A stretch of 64,000 nucleotides of DNA from Mariaggregatimicrobium sp964498785 (GCA_964498785.1 CAZCJL010000006.1:54579-118578); one strand, 5' to 3'; positions 8,556-17,258 are shown, numbered from the stretch's first letter. The notes: generated from the letters alone by a model not told the origin. Program-made: numbers and translations.

Positions 8556-9557
8556 AATTATTTTCATTCTTTCAAAGCAGTATTCTGGCAACATCTCATG
8601 ATCCCCATCGAAAATCGTGAGGTACAACAAGTCTGTGCCCCGTCTGTAGCAGACTTGACGGTCTCCTAGTCTTCCCAAATCACTATCATGCTCGATCCCG
8701 CGTGTCAGTAGTTTAACAATGTCACCCTGAGTGACCAAATCATTACGATTGCCCAAATGTTGTGCAATACGGTTATAGAAAAGTATTGAGTGTGAGATTG
8801 GTACGCTCCCTGTATAGCCATCATTAATGCCGGCATAGATCTCAAGCCTACCCTTTGGATGTTCGGGCATATCCCAGAAAAGAGGCGACCGCAATTTCGC
8901 CTCATTTTCGTTCAGGACCATACCGTCGGATGTGCATTTCAGAATATCCTGTGCATACTTGGATTTTCGACTCAATGATTGATAATACCAAGCCGACAAA
9001 TCACTGATCGGCACCCACGAAAGAAACGCCTTAACTCGGTGGCGAGTGCTCAGATAGGTGCCCAAGGTCGCATATCCGCCTCCCGATGCGCCTGCAACGA
9101 ATACATTGGTCATATCAACATTTCCGCTGTCAACTGCGTATTGAATTGCATCGTCAATATCTGATATTGCCTTTTCACTAAGACAAGCATCTGCAGTCCA
9201 ATTCGGACCCCGAAAATCGGGGTGGATATAGTTCCACCCTGCATCCTTTGAATTCGGGGCAAGGGGATCATTCTGTGAATAGTCGCCAGACCATGTATGG
9301 AGACTTACGATCAAAGGTTTTGGGGTGCCCGAGTCTGCTTTGAAAAAGTAGGCTGACTGCTCAGTATCATCAACACTGCTGTGTATCGTGACGAGCGAAA
9401 ATCCTTCACCCCATTCATCATCGCTGGTGTTGTCCCATATGTTCATGTTGGAAATCAGTCGAGATTTTATCTGCGGATAATAATGCCCCGTTAGCCCGCC
9501 AACGATGAACGATGTCAGAATCAAGAATAGGAGAAAAATCGTATTATTTCGCTTCAT
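8499..9557 (-). CDS. Secreted alpha/beta-hydrolase (prolyl-oligopeptidase/esterase type), cassette-borne
   Basis: 352 residues with one N-terminal hydrophobic segment (NTIFLLFLILTSFIVGGL), either an uncleaved anchor or a signal peptide. The fold is shown by SLHTWSGDY before the first helix, the nucleophile elbow GASGGGYATLG (Ser about residue 158), an acid candidate in INDGYTG and the histidine in FDGDHEM. This resembles the S9/acetylesterase side of the superfamily, so deacetylation of the polysaccharide is plausible but unproven. The last 18 residues, AEQGTALDADSAALHPRQ, are encoded by attC site C rather than by the enzyme fold; ORFs running into their attC are a known hallmark of cassettes. 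The ATG lies 20 bases after the right core of site D. Confidence 0.8.
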   Translation of the reverse strand: MKRNNTIFLLFLILTSFIVGGLTGHYYPQIKSRLISNMNIWDNTSDDEWGEGFSLVTIHSSVDDTEQSAYFFKADSGTPKPLIVSLHTWSGDYSQNDPLAPNSKDAGWNYIHPDFRGPNWTADACLSEKAISDIDDAIQYAVDSGNVDMTNVFVAGASGGGYATLGTYLSTRHRVKAFLSWVPISDLSAWYYQSLSRKSKYAQDILKCTSDGMVLNENEAKLRSPLFWDMPEHPKGRLEIYAGINDGYTGSVPISHSILFYNRIAQHLGNRNDLVTQGDIVKLLTRGIEHDSDLGRLGDRQVCYRRGTDLLYLTIFDGDHEMLPEYCFERMKIIAEQGTALDADSAALHPRQ

Positions 9558-9577
9558 CGAGCCTTCTTTAGTTTGTT

Positions 9578-9701
9578 GCCGAACGGCAGTTTCTGCGTGT
9601 TTTGCCTCAACCGATATTTGTCCTAAATAAAAGTAATAGAGAACTGTCTAAAAAAGGAAAAATCGCAACGAGGCAAAATCCGCATCTAACTTTTGTTAGC
9701 G
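9578..9701 (-). other. attC-like recombination site D (long, 124 bp)
   Basis: On the minus strand the left core is CGCTAAC (9695-9701) and the right core GTTCGGC (9578-9584). The arms TGCGGATTTTGCCTC and GAGGCAAAACACGCA pair at 13 of 15 positions, separated by an AT-rich centre of about 60 bases. It follows the SGNH hydrolase stop by 27 bases and precedes the next ATG by 20 bases. The left core deviates at two positions. Confidence 0.7.
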
Positions 9702-9728
9702 CTTTCGCTATCCAACTTCATGGTTTTA

Positions 9729-10586
9729 TTAATTACCCACAAATGTTGGGGGAATTGTCAGTAATTGATACTGAATTGTTTTAGCTAATCTGTAATTACC
9801 TTCGGAGTTCAAGTGCAGCAGGTCTGTTTCTTTGTCTCGAAAATACCCGGCGTGAGAATCTGCGAGCGGATATAAGCCGCTTATTGAATAAAGATCAATA
9901 ATTGGAACTGCCCAGTTTAAGGCTGCTTCTTTGAGAGAATTTACATAGTCTTCAAGGTATAAACCTTGTCCATTGCAATAATTTTCTTCCGGCTGAACAT
10001 TGGTGTCACTAAATTTCGCAAATCCACGATGTAGGGGAGTCAAAATTATAACTTGTTGCATTGGATAATTGTTCTTTAGGTAGGCCATCACCTTGTTGAT
10101 TCGTCCGCAAAATGTAGAATCTTTATAAATTCGTGATCTGTATTTTCGGATTACATTTTGACCATCATAGTTGGTTTGCTTTTTCGTTTCGGTGAAAAAA
10201 TCACCCAATGGGACACTATTATTGTAATCATTCGTGCCGGCAAAAATAAAAATGGCATCAATATCAGTGCCTCGTTCATTCTTTAGCTTAACGGCTTGAT
10301 CATAGATATCATTCCACTGGTGTCCGCTAATGCCATAAACAAAAGATTCAATACCAAGTCGTGTATCCAGGTATTCCCAGTAAACAGTGGAGCCATCGCC
10401 TGGTTTTTGTGTCATGGAATCTCCAAGGAAAGCAACACGTTTTCCATTCCACTGTGAGGCAAGTTTGTTTTCTGAATCTTTTAATGTTTTATCAGGTAAA
10501 GATGTGTTATAGTTTCGTGCACAGCTGAACACGACGAGACAGAGGAGTAATATTAATCCGGTGATAAATTTATTCATCAAAGTCAT
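9729..10586 (-). CDS. SGNH/GDSL-family hydrolase lipoprotein, cassette-borne
   Basis: 285 residues from the ATG at 10586. A GTG five codons upstream keeps the frame open, but AAAGGA six bases before this ATG decides the start. ILLLCLVVFSC is a lipoprotein signal. The four SGNH blocks are present: FLGDSMTQKPG (nucleophile Ser), VYGISGHQW (Gly), FIFAGTNDYNN (Asn) and the C-terminal DLLHLNSEG (Asp and His). Such enzymes remove acetyl or other acyl groups from sugars; the actual substrate is inferred only from context. It lies between attC-like sites E and D, with 24 bases from the right core of E to the ATG. Confidence 0.85.
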   Translation of the reverse strand: MTLMNKFITGLILLLCLVVFSCARNYNTSLPDKTLKDSENKLASQWNGKRVAFLGDSMTQKPGDGSTVYWEYLDTRLGIESFVYGISGHQWNDIYDQAVKLKNERGTDIDAIFIFAGTNDYNNSVPLGDFFTETKKQTNYDGQNVIRKYRSRIYKDSTFCGRINKVMAYLKNNYPMQQVIILTPLHRGFAKFSDTNVQPEENYCNGQGLYLEDYVNSLKEAALNWAVPIIDLYSISGLYPLADSHAGYFRDKETDLLHLNSEGNYRLAKTIQYQLLTIPPTFVGN

Positions 10587-10610
10587 ATTAGTTCCTTTCA
10601 CTTATTTCAG

Positions 10611-10670
10611 CGCTAACGGCTCGGATGCAGGCGCGGCTAATTGCCGTCGCCTGTATCCGGCTTGTTCGGT
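10611..10670 (-). other. attC-like recombination site E (after sulfatase 2)
   Basis: On the minus strand the left core is ACCGAAC (10664-10670) and the right core GTTAGCG (10611-10617). The arms CCGGATACAGGCG and CGCCTGCATCCGA pair at 11 of 13 positions around a 17-base centre. The size (60 bp), the spacing to both neighbours and the orientation agree with the other sites. Confidence 0.8.
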
Positions 10671-10686
10671 AATTGGTGTCCCTGAT

Positions 10687-12066
10687 TCAGTCTGGCAGTT
10701 GAATCGGCACGGGCATCCCCCCCTTCAGCGGCCTTGATTCGCCCAATTCCTTTCGCAGGTCTTCCAGTTGCTGATGCAACTCTTCCTTCTTGCCAGCAAA
10801 CTTCGGATCGTCCACCAGGTTATCGAGTTGATAAGGGTCTTTCTCCAGGTTGTACAGCACCCAGTCACCTGAGGAATGATACGCGTATGTCCACTTTTTG
10901 GTGCGAATGCCCCGCCAGTCGGTTCCCGGTCCACTCCTGCCACGGTGGACATTGAACAGAAATGCGGCATTTCGCTCCCTGGTGGATTTGCCCAAAAACG
11001 TGGATGAGTAATCCATTCCTTCCACCTGTGACGGGATGCTGATACCGCAAAGACCGAGCAGGGTCGGCATCACGTCCACCGATGAGACAATCCAGTCGCG
11101 AACCTGTCCTTTTTTGATCTTGCGTGGATAGCGAACGATGAACGGAATATGGATCGATTCTTCCCACGGACGCTGTTTCCGCCTGTGCGGCTGCCCCTGC
11201 GACCCAATCATATCCCCGTGGTCTGACGTGAAAACAACAATCGTGTCTTCCGAAATGCCGGCATCATCCAATGCATCACAGATACGCCCCATACATGAAT
11301 CGAGGCTTGTAATCATCGCATAGTACTTTCGTAAATTATCGGTCTTGTCATTGGGGACGTTCGGCCTGTTCTTCAGTGTCCTGTCCTTGTACATCTCAAC
11401 GTATTTCCCGGGAGCCTTGTAGGGATTGTGGGGAGGGCCAAATGACAGGAACAAGCAGAACGGAGTCTGTTTGTTCTTCTTGATAAATTCTACAGCAAGA
11501 TCAGTCTGCACATCCGGTTCCCAGCCGGGAACACGTACGGGTTGTCTGGCGTCATTCAGCCAGTATTCAGGCTTTGAATGCGCGTGCGAACAATTGCGCA
11601 CTGCCCAGAAATCCCAACCTCGGCGGCTCTTTGCGTCCACAGGATCCTCGCGGTACCCGGCCAGGTGCCACTTTCCAATGTAGCCCGTGCGATAGCCCTG
11701 GTTCTTCATCACTTCAGAGATGACGACTTCATTATCCGGCAATCGAATATCGTTTTGAATGACGCCCGTTGAGTGCGGGTAACGACCGGTCATGAGTTGA
11801 GCGCGGTATGGAGAACAGACGGGTGCGCATGAGATCGCGTTCGTAACCAAAAGTCCTTCGTCGGCGAATTTATCCAGATGGGGTGTGATAACCTGCCTGT
11901 TTCCCATACAGCCCATGGCCTGGGCACGCATCTGGTCCGCAAAAACAAATACGATGTTGGGTCGCCTGGCCGATTTCGCAGCTGCGAATAGCGGACCTCC
12001 CACGGCAGCAGCAGGCATTGCCGCAGCCGCAGTCTTGATAAAATCACGTCTTGTGATTGTCTTCAT
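10687..12066 (-). CDS. Type I (formylglycine) sulfatase with Tat signal (sulfatase 2), cassette-borne
   Basis: 459 residues. The Tat signal TRRDFIKTAAAAMPAAAVGG is nearly identical to that of sulfatase 1. The active site is canonical: RPNIVFVFADQMR, then CSPYRAQLMTGRYPHSTGV (Cys to formylglycine), GYIGKWHLAG and VVFTSDHGDMIGSQGQ. The C-terminal subdomain has WTYAYHSSGDWVLYNLEKDP, the substrate-facing strand found in arylsulfatases. It should remove sulfate esters from oligosaccharides in the periplasm or outside the cell. It carries no T9SS domain. The ATG lies 16 bases after the right core of site F, preceded by GGAAGGCAG; attC E begins 16 bases after the stop. Confidence 0.93.
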   Translation of the reverse strand: MKTITRRDFIKTAAAAMPAAAVGGPLFAAAKSARRPNIVFVFADQMRAQAMGCMGNRQVITPHLDKFADEGLLVTNAISCAPVCSPYRAQLMTGRYPHSTGVIQNDIRLPDNEVVISEVMKNQGYRTGYIGKWHLAGYREDPVDAKSRRGWDFWAVRNCSHAHSKPEYWLNDARQPVRVPGWEPDVQTDLAVEFIKKNKQTPFCLFLSFGPPHNPYKAPGKYVEMYKDRTLKNRPNVPNDKTDNLRKYYAMITSLDSCMGRICDALDDAGISEDTIVVFTSDHGDMIGSQGQPHRRKQRPWEESIHIPFIVRYPRKIKKGQVRDWIVSSVDVMPTLLGLCGISIPSQVEGMDYSSTFLGKSTRERNAAFLFNVHRGRSGPGTDWRGIRTKKWTYAYHSSGDWVLYNLEKDPYQLDNLVDDPKFAGKKEELHQQLEDLRKELGESRPLKGGMPVPIQLPD

Positions 12067-12082
12067 ATCTGCCTTCCTTTCT

Positions 12083-12125
12083 ACTGAACGATAAAGTCAA
12101 CCATATTGTGACTCACTTGTTAGTC
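12083..12125 (-). other. Short degenerate attC-like site F (after sulfatase 3)
   Basis: On the minus strand GACTAAC (12119-12125) and GTTCAGT (12083-12089) each lie one base from the core consensus. The inner arms pair only over AGTCA/TGACT. At 43 bp it is shorter than typical attC sites, so it may be decayed or a false match. The stop codon of sulfatase 3 lies inside it, as at site C. Confidence 0.4.
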
Positions 12126-13492
12126 AATTTTTTTCCTGATCTGGAGGTGGCATGCAATGAATAGAACGGATCTTCGTGATCTTTTATCCACTTGTCCAGT
12201 TTTTGCGCCAAATCTTGCTTTATGGCTGCGTAATCAGGTTCTTTTGCCAGATTCTTTAGTTCGTGCGGGCCATTCTTCAAGGCGTACAGTTCGTCTCCCC
12301 ATCGAATATGCCTGTTGAGCTTGAATTCCCTGGTACGAATCATTCGAATCGGATTTACCCAGCGCTGCTTGCTGTAGTATTGAGAGACAACAAAGTCTCG
12401 CGGCTTGTAGACTTTTGATTTACTGAATAGTGGCTTCAAAGATATGCCGTGTGAAGCCGCCCCGGGTAGCCCGCAAAAATCGCGAATGGTTGGTGCAATG
12501 TCAATATTGACCACATCGATGTCGTTGACCCGTTTTGGTCCGACCTCGGAAAATTTGTTCGGAACACGAATCATGAGTGGAATACGCACCATGTGTTCAT
12601 ACATGAAAGGGCCTTTGTATATCAGTTTGTGATGTGTGTCCATATCACCATGGTCGGACGCAACAATAATGATCGTATTGTCCCATTGCCCCTGCCGTTT
12701 CAATTCTTCAAGGATCACCCCGATATGGTTGTCGTAGAGCTTGGTTTTAGCGCGGTAGCAGTCCCGATACTTTTCCCATTCTTTGCGGGGATCACTATAA
12801 ATTACCTTGCCCTGATCCTCTACCATAAATTGTTTCTGAATAGGAGGCTTGTGCTCGAGTGTCTCCTTCTCCCAGGATGATGGCAGTGGCACATCTTCGC
12901 GCTCTGATTTGTGCCCATCAAAGTCGTAGATATCATGAGGATTGTTGATAGACACAAACAAAGCAAAGGGTTTTTTCTTGTTAAGTTTGGTCTTGAGAAA
13001 ATCGAGTGCCTCGGACTCCGACCTATGATCGTTTCTCGAAAAATGGTAATGGTCCCACCCGGCTGTCGCTTCCGGTTCGTGGCCCAGGTGCCACTTGCCA
13101 AAGTAGCCGGTTGTATACCCGGCGTCCTGGAGTTCCTTGCCCACAGTCGCCGATGATAGCGGATTACCACCGGCAGCGCCGATATTACCCATGACCTTGG
13201 TTGTGCTCGGATAAAATCCGGTCAGCATGGAGGATCGGCTCGGCGAGCATTGCGGGGTGGTACAAAAGGCCCGCTCAAATACCATGCTCTCCTTTGCCAG
13301 AGCATCCAGATGCGGTGTTTCGAAGAAAGAATCCATGAACCCCATTGCCTGCCAGTGTTGCTGGTCGGAGAACATGAACAGAATGTTTGGCCTTTTGTCT
13401 TTATTCAAGTCAATTTGACCGAACCCAGCCCTACCCATGATTGAGAGAATCGCGATGTATCCTGTTCTTGTGATGAACTCCCGTCTTTTCAT
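12113..13492 (-). CDS. Type I (formylglycine) sulfatase (sulfatase 3), probable cassette gene
   Basis: 459 residues. The N-terminus MKRREFITRTGYIAILSIMG is a plausible Tat signal. Active-site elements: RPNILFMFSDQQHWQAMGF, CSPSRSSMLTGFYPSTTKV (Cys to formylglycine), GYFGKWHLGHEP and VASDHGDMDTHHK. The middle of the protein, with its DHHKLIYKGPFMYEHMVRIPL-like approach to the second metal ligand region, differs from sulfatases 1, 2 and 4, so a different sulfate position or sugar is likely. The stop codon sits in attC-like site F. No attC or attI precedes it; the 378 bases upstream hold only a repeat element, so this is the first recognisable member of the array. GGAAGAGAAA precedes the ATG. 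Confidence 0.92.
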   Translation of the reverse strand: MKRREFITRTGYIAILSIMGRAGFGQIDLNKDKRPNILFMFSDQQHWQAMGFMDSFFETPHLDALAKESMVFERAFCTTPQCSPSRSSMLTGFYPSTTKVMGNIGAAGGNPLSSATVGKELQDAGYTTGYFGKWHLGHEPEATAGWDHYHFSRNDHRSESEALDFLKTKLNKKKPFALFVSINNPHDIYDFDGHKSEREDVPLPSSWEKETLEHKPPIQKQFMVEDQGKVIYSDPRKEWEKYRDCYRAKTKLYDNHIGVILEELKRQGQWDNTIIIVASDHGDMDTHHKLIYKGPFMYEHMVRIPLMIRVPNKFSEVGPKRVNDIDVVNIDIAPTIRDFCGLPGAASHGISLKPLFSKSKVYKPRDFVVSQYYSKQRWVNPIRMIRTREFKLNRHIRWGDELYALKNGPHELKNLAKEPDYAAIKQDLAQKLDKWIKDHEDPFYSLHATSRSGKKLTNK

Positions 13493-13670
13493 GTTTCTCT
13501 TCCTGCTCGACTAATATATGCTATCACGCCGATAAAATTATGCTGAGTGATAAGTATCATAAAGCTGTTTCTATCGAATCCGGATCAATTACTAAAAAGT
13601 TTTCCCCTTTCGTCCAAAGTTGCCAAGGTATATATTACCTTTATCCTAACCTGGCGTAGCCAGAACCAAA

Positions 13671-13770
13671 TGTCATTCCTGCGAATGCAGGAATCCCCTT
13701 GATGAGCGAATAAAATTAGCATCGATTCAGGAGATTCCCGGCATTCCGCTTCGCTCCAGCCGGAATGACA
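13671..13770. repeat. 100-bp element with terminal inverted repeats
   Basis: The element begins TGTCATTCC and ends GGAATGACA; next to the left end CCTGCGAATGCAGG forms its own small stem, and GGCATTCCGCTTCGCTCCAGCC near the right end another. No coding frame is evident. It resembles the REP/MITE-like elements with GTCATTCC ends that are scattered in many bacterial genomes. It occupies the otherwise gene-free 13493-13870 stretch upstream of the cassette array, in which I see nothing else but AT-rich sequence. Confidence 0.6.
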
Positions 13771-13870
13771 CAGTGGATTAAATTTCTGCCAAGAAGTGAC
13801 AGAAAATTACTTGTCAGTTACTAATTATGACTTGGGTTATCTTTTTTTACATTCAAACTTAAAAATAAGT

Positions 13871-15595
13871 TCAATTTAACAGCTCGCCATTTTCCCAAAC
13901 TTCGAGCTCTTTCTTTTCATTCCCAACTTTGACATCAATTTTATAGTAAAAATGACCGGATTTTTTATCTCTTCTGATCTCTAATATCTGATAGTCTTTC
14001 CCAAAAATCATATTCAGTTTTTTTTGTACGGCATCAGGTGCCTGAATAAATTGAGTTTTTTCTTTAACGATCTGACTTTCATTAATAGCCCGTTCCATCC
14101 TGTTAAAAGACATGCTAATTTGTTCATTTTTACTCCCTGCCAATTCAAGAAAAGTACCGGTTCCATTTGGAGCAGTGGAATTTCTGATCCATGCAAAACT
14201 CACATTTTCAATTTGAATGACCGGATATTTTAAATCAGGCTGCCGGGTAGTAAAGCGATTTATTTCCAGATCATAAATCTTGTTACACATCAAAGCCGGT
14301 GTATATTTTGCATTGACAATCATATTTTCAAGATATACATGCTCAGCATTTTGAATATAGAGCCCGGAATTTGCTTTAACCACATGGATATTTTTCAAAC
14401 TCACTTCTTTTAAAGGCATCTCTGGCAAGCCACTCATATCTGCAGTTTTGTCTGTTTCATAGATTATAATATCGCTCCAGTGTATATTTTGTATCAATGG
14501 TGTTTTTTCTGTCACTTTACGAACTTTTTCATTATCAGCTCCCTCATAAGAAGTGGTAATCGAAAATGCAGCTTCCATAATATTGCGCATAATCAGATTG
14601 GATGCCCGGAAATTCTCAACGATTCCCCCACGCCCTCTTGCAGTTTTAATTCGCAATCCCCGTTTAGTGCCATCGAATACGCAATTACTTACCGCAATAT
14701 TACGTACATCACCAGACATTTCGCTTCCGACTACAATACCGCCGTGTCCATGAGCGAACGTACAATTGGTTACAACGACATTCTCACATGGTATTCCGAC
14801 TTTTCGACCAAATTCATTATACCCGGATTTTATAGTAACGCAATCGTCTCCCACATCTACATAACAGTTAGTAATCTTTATATCCGTACTAGAATCCGGA
14901 TTGATACCATCTGTATTCGGTGAATGATAGGGTTGGATTATTGAAATATTATCAATGGTGATATTACTGCAGTAGACCGGATGCACAGTCCATGAGGGCG
15001 AATTCACAATGGTAATGTCCCGAATCAAAATATTTTCACAATGATATAAATTAATCATTCGGGGTCTTGGATATTTTAAAGGAGCATCTACCGGATTATC
15101 CGGTGCCCGCCCTTTAATTCCTCTTATCTTTCGAAGTTCTCTTGTCTCTCTATAAGCCTGCCACCAGACCTCCCCTCTGCCATTTAGTGTCCCTCTTCCG
15201 ATAATAGAAACATTTTTTAAATGGTGTCCGGTAAACATAGATGCATAGACAGTGCGATCAATACCTTCCCATCTTCCTGCTACGCCCGGATAATCTGAAA
15301 TAAGGGTGTTACCCAACAATGTAGCTCCCGCACTGATATGAATTACGATATTACTTTTCAAAAAGATCGGTCCAGTCACATAGTTTCCTGCCGGGAAATA
15401 GACTGTTCCGCCTCCAACATTAGCACAGGAATCAACAGCATTTTGTATAGACTCCGTACAAAGCGTTTTTCCATCGCCAACAGCACCATATTCTGTTACA
15501 TCAAAATACAGCGTTTGAGCTGATATAGATGACAAGCATAAAAAGAAAACAACGATAAAGAATAAATAAATGTTTTTCAGTTTAAAGTTCGACAT
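13871..15595 (-). CDS. GH28 polygalacturonase-type glycosidase
   Basis: 574 residues from the ATG at 15595 (MSNFKLKNIYLFFIVVFFLC, Sec signal). AAGGGA seven bases upstream supports it over a start 19 codons earlier. All four GH28 motifs are intact: SPNTDGINPDSS, VGDDCVTIKSG, AHGHGGIVVGSE and RGLRIKTARG, so the two catalytic Asp pairs, the His and the RIK substrate contact are present. It should hydrolyse alpha-1,4-galacturonosyl or related rhamno-galacturonosyl linkages by inversion. There is a C-terminal extension of about 70 residues (DKKSGHFYYKIDVKVG) rich in beta strands. No sorting domain is seen. It lies between the DUF4861 gene and the cassette array, with AT-rich codon use like the native locus. 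Confidence 0.92.
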   Translation of the reverse strand: MSNFKLKNIYLFFIVVFFLCLSSISAQTLYFDVTEYGAVGDGKTLCTESIQNAVDSCANVGGGTVYFPAGNYVTGPIFLKSNIVIHISAGATLLGNTLISDYPGVAGRWEGIDRTVYASMFTGHHLKNVSIIGRGTLNGRGEVWWQAYRETRELRKIRGIKGRAPDNPVDAPLKYPRPRMINLYHCENILIRDITIVNSPSWTVHPVYCSNITIDNISIIQPYHSPNTDGINPDSSTDIKITNCYVDVGDDCVTIKSGYNEFGRKVGIPCENVVVTNCTFAHGHGGIVVGSEMSGDVRNIAVSNCVFDGTKRGLRIKTARGRGGIVENFRASNLIMRNIMEAAFSITTSYEGADNEKVRKVTEKTPLIQNIHWSDIIIYETDKTADMSGLPEMPLKEVSLKNIHVVKANSGLYIQNAEHVYLENMIVNAKYTPALMCNKIYDLEINRFTTRQPDLKYPVIQIENVSFAWIRNSTAPNGTGTFLELAGSKNEQISMSFNRMERAINESQIVKEKTQFIQAPDAVQKKLNMIFGKDYQILEIRRDKKSGHFYYKIDVKVGNEKKELEVWENGELLN

Positions 15596-15762
15596 ATCAT
15601 TCCCTTGATATTTTAAAGTCAAGTTCGATTCTTTTATTAGATTTACAATCATTAAATTTACGTTTGTCTCTTTACATAGATGTATACTCTATCTAACTTT
15701 GTTCTCATCTTTTCCCGATGCATGTGATTGGTTGCCATTATAATTTTTATCAACTCATTTGA

Positions 15763-17031
15763 TTAATCTGTAAATTCTACTACCAGCGGATTGTTTAGTT
15801 TTTGTTGTGTTTCGTCCAAATAATCACGGAAGCCTTTTAAAGTTTTAATACCGTTTTTTTCTTCTTCCCAGACGGCTCCGAAAAACCAATGTGCGCTATT
15901 GATTTCCGGTTTCATTATCAAAAAATAGTCCAAATCCATAGGACGAATTTCATTTACAACATCTGTACAATAAAAAACGAACACACCTAATTTTTTCCCT
16001 GCAATATCCTGTGGACCAAAAGTGGCAATATATTGCCACTCTCCATTGTTCTTACTTTTAATAAATTCTGTATCATCGTGTCGTATTAAAGAAATGCATA
16101 ATGGATCATTGTGTTCAGATACATTTACAGCGTGTTTCGTTAGCCTGCTTCCTGCGTGAATGGAAAATTCAGAATAAAGATCGTATTGATCATCATTTAC
16201 CGTCCATTTATTGTAATCAATAGCTATTTTGGAGTAAATAGGTCCATCGCCCATTATTGTACACATTATTTGATTAACTTTTCCAACCTTATAAACCTTA
16301 TCCTCTGTCCAGATTCCGACTGCTCCTAAACCGAAAGAATCACCTACCTTAAGGATATCCATACCCCATTGATCCATTTCATGATAATGTTCAAAATTTA
16401 TCCAACCGATACTATCCAGTACCATATCGGTCGTCTTTTTTCCAAAAACATCTATAGCATTTCTATGATCCAGATATAAACGATAACCGACTTTATCTGA
16501 CTCCCAGCCTGGTCCTTCGAATCGATAATATGTGCTATGATCAGTATGCACAGCCGGCACTATCGTCCTCATTGTGTCCATAAAATGCCCACCCCTGTAA
16601 ACATGATTTTCTTTATCCCATGAACCACCCACTTTTTGTGATAAAATCGCATGTGTTCTTTTTTTATAATCATTTCTTTTTCTACCTGATTTTGCATATC
16701 TTATCTCTATTGTTTTTTCTTCATTAGGTTTCATATCAACAAGAAAAGCAATACTTTCATTTTTCCCAATAACATATTGGCTTGATAACTCTCTCTGTCC
16801 ACTCAAAACAACCAACGCTTGAGGATTAAATTTTTCATCTTTTTCTTTTAATTTTTCCACATCAATTTTAATCAGAGCATCTGGACGTGCTAAATCTAAA
16901 TTATTTTTTATTGTTAGTGTGAATGATTCAGGGAAAGAATTTTTAATCTCGCTATTGCGTGTACATGCAATAGCAAGCAAAACAACTATAATAAATGATA
17001 TTTCAAATAGTTTAAATATTTGATATTTCAT
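15763..17031 (-). CDS. DUF4861-family secreted protein
   Basis: 422 residues from the second ATG (17031), which has GAGG about eight bases before it; an ATG at 17043 is also in frame. The N-terminal IVVLLAIACTRN is a lipobox, so a lipoprotein is expected. The family signature is YRFEGPGWESDKVGYRLYLD followed by RNAIDVFGKKT, then YHEMDQWGMDILKVGDSFGLG. DUF4861 proteins are commonly found in pectin and uronate polysaccharide loci of Bacteroidota-type bacteria; I do not know an established activity and assign none. The gene is divergent from the regulator at 17321, and an operator-like sequence lies 79-112 bases upstream of its start, so it may be a direct target. Confidence 0.8.
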   Translation of the reverse strand: MKYQIFKLFEISFIIVVLLAIACTRNSEIKNSFPESFTLTIKNNLDLARPDALIKIDVEKLKEKDEKFNPQALVVLSGQRELSSQYVIGKNESIAFLVDMKPNEEKTIEIRYAKSGRKRNDYKKRTHAILSQKVGGSWDKENHVYRGGHFMDTMRTIVPAVHTDHSTYYRFEGPGWESDKVGYRLYLDHRNAIDVFGKKTTDMVLDSIGWINFEHYHEMDQWGMDILKVGDSFGLGAVGIWTEDKVYKVGKVNQIMCTIMGDGPIYSKIAIDYNKWTVNDDQYDLYSEFSIHAGSRLTKHAVNVSEHNDPLCISLIRHDDTEFIKSKNNGEWQYIATFGPQDIAGKKLGVFVFYCTDVVNEIRPMDLDYFLIMKPEINSAHWFFGAVWEEEKNGIKTLKGFRDYLDETQQKLNNPLVVEFTD

Positions 17032-17109
17032 ACCGTACCTCATACAATTATTTTATAAAGAAACATTTCTTCTTAAATATAATTATCTATTTATATAAAT
17101 AAAAGTAGC

Positions 17110-17143
17110 GTAACGGTTACGTAACAGTGAATTTCGAGTTACA
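17110..17143 (-). promoter_or_regulatory. Operator-like site between the DUF4861 gene and the regulator
   Basis: The site contains GTAAC, GTTAC, GTAAC and GTTAC half-sites at 17110, 17116, 17121 and 17138. The centre GTTACGTAAC is a perfect 10-bp palindrome followed by nGTGAA. The same palindrome, the following GTGAA and a further GTTACA at the same 17-base spacing occur at 33387-33420 upstream of the TonB receptor, in the same orientation relative to the minus-strand genes. It is probably a regulator binding site. Confidence 0.6.
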
Positions 17144-17258
17144 AAATTTCTGACATGTAAAATCCGTTTGTATCGATGAATTAATGCCTCAATTATATTT
17201 TGAAAGACACTCGGGTATTCAAATCATAAAAAACAAAATAAATAGTTTTAGAAATCTC

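Noticed and set aside
8403..8669. Plus-strand frame of 88 residues over the attC sites
   Set aside because: It runs antisense through sites C and C2 and the hydrolase gene, without a ribosome-binding site; a shadow of the palindromes.
10587..10601. GTG start of the SGNH hydrolase
   Set aside because: AAAGGA lies within this extension and is correctly spaced for the ATG at 10586.
13493..13870. Integrase gene or attI at the head of the array
   Set aside because: No tyrosine-recombinase frame or attI-like sequence is visible; only the 100-bp repeat element and AT-rich DNA.
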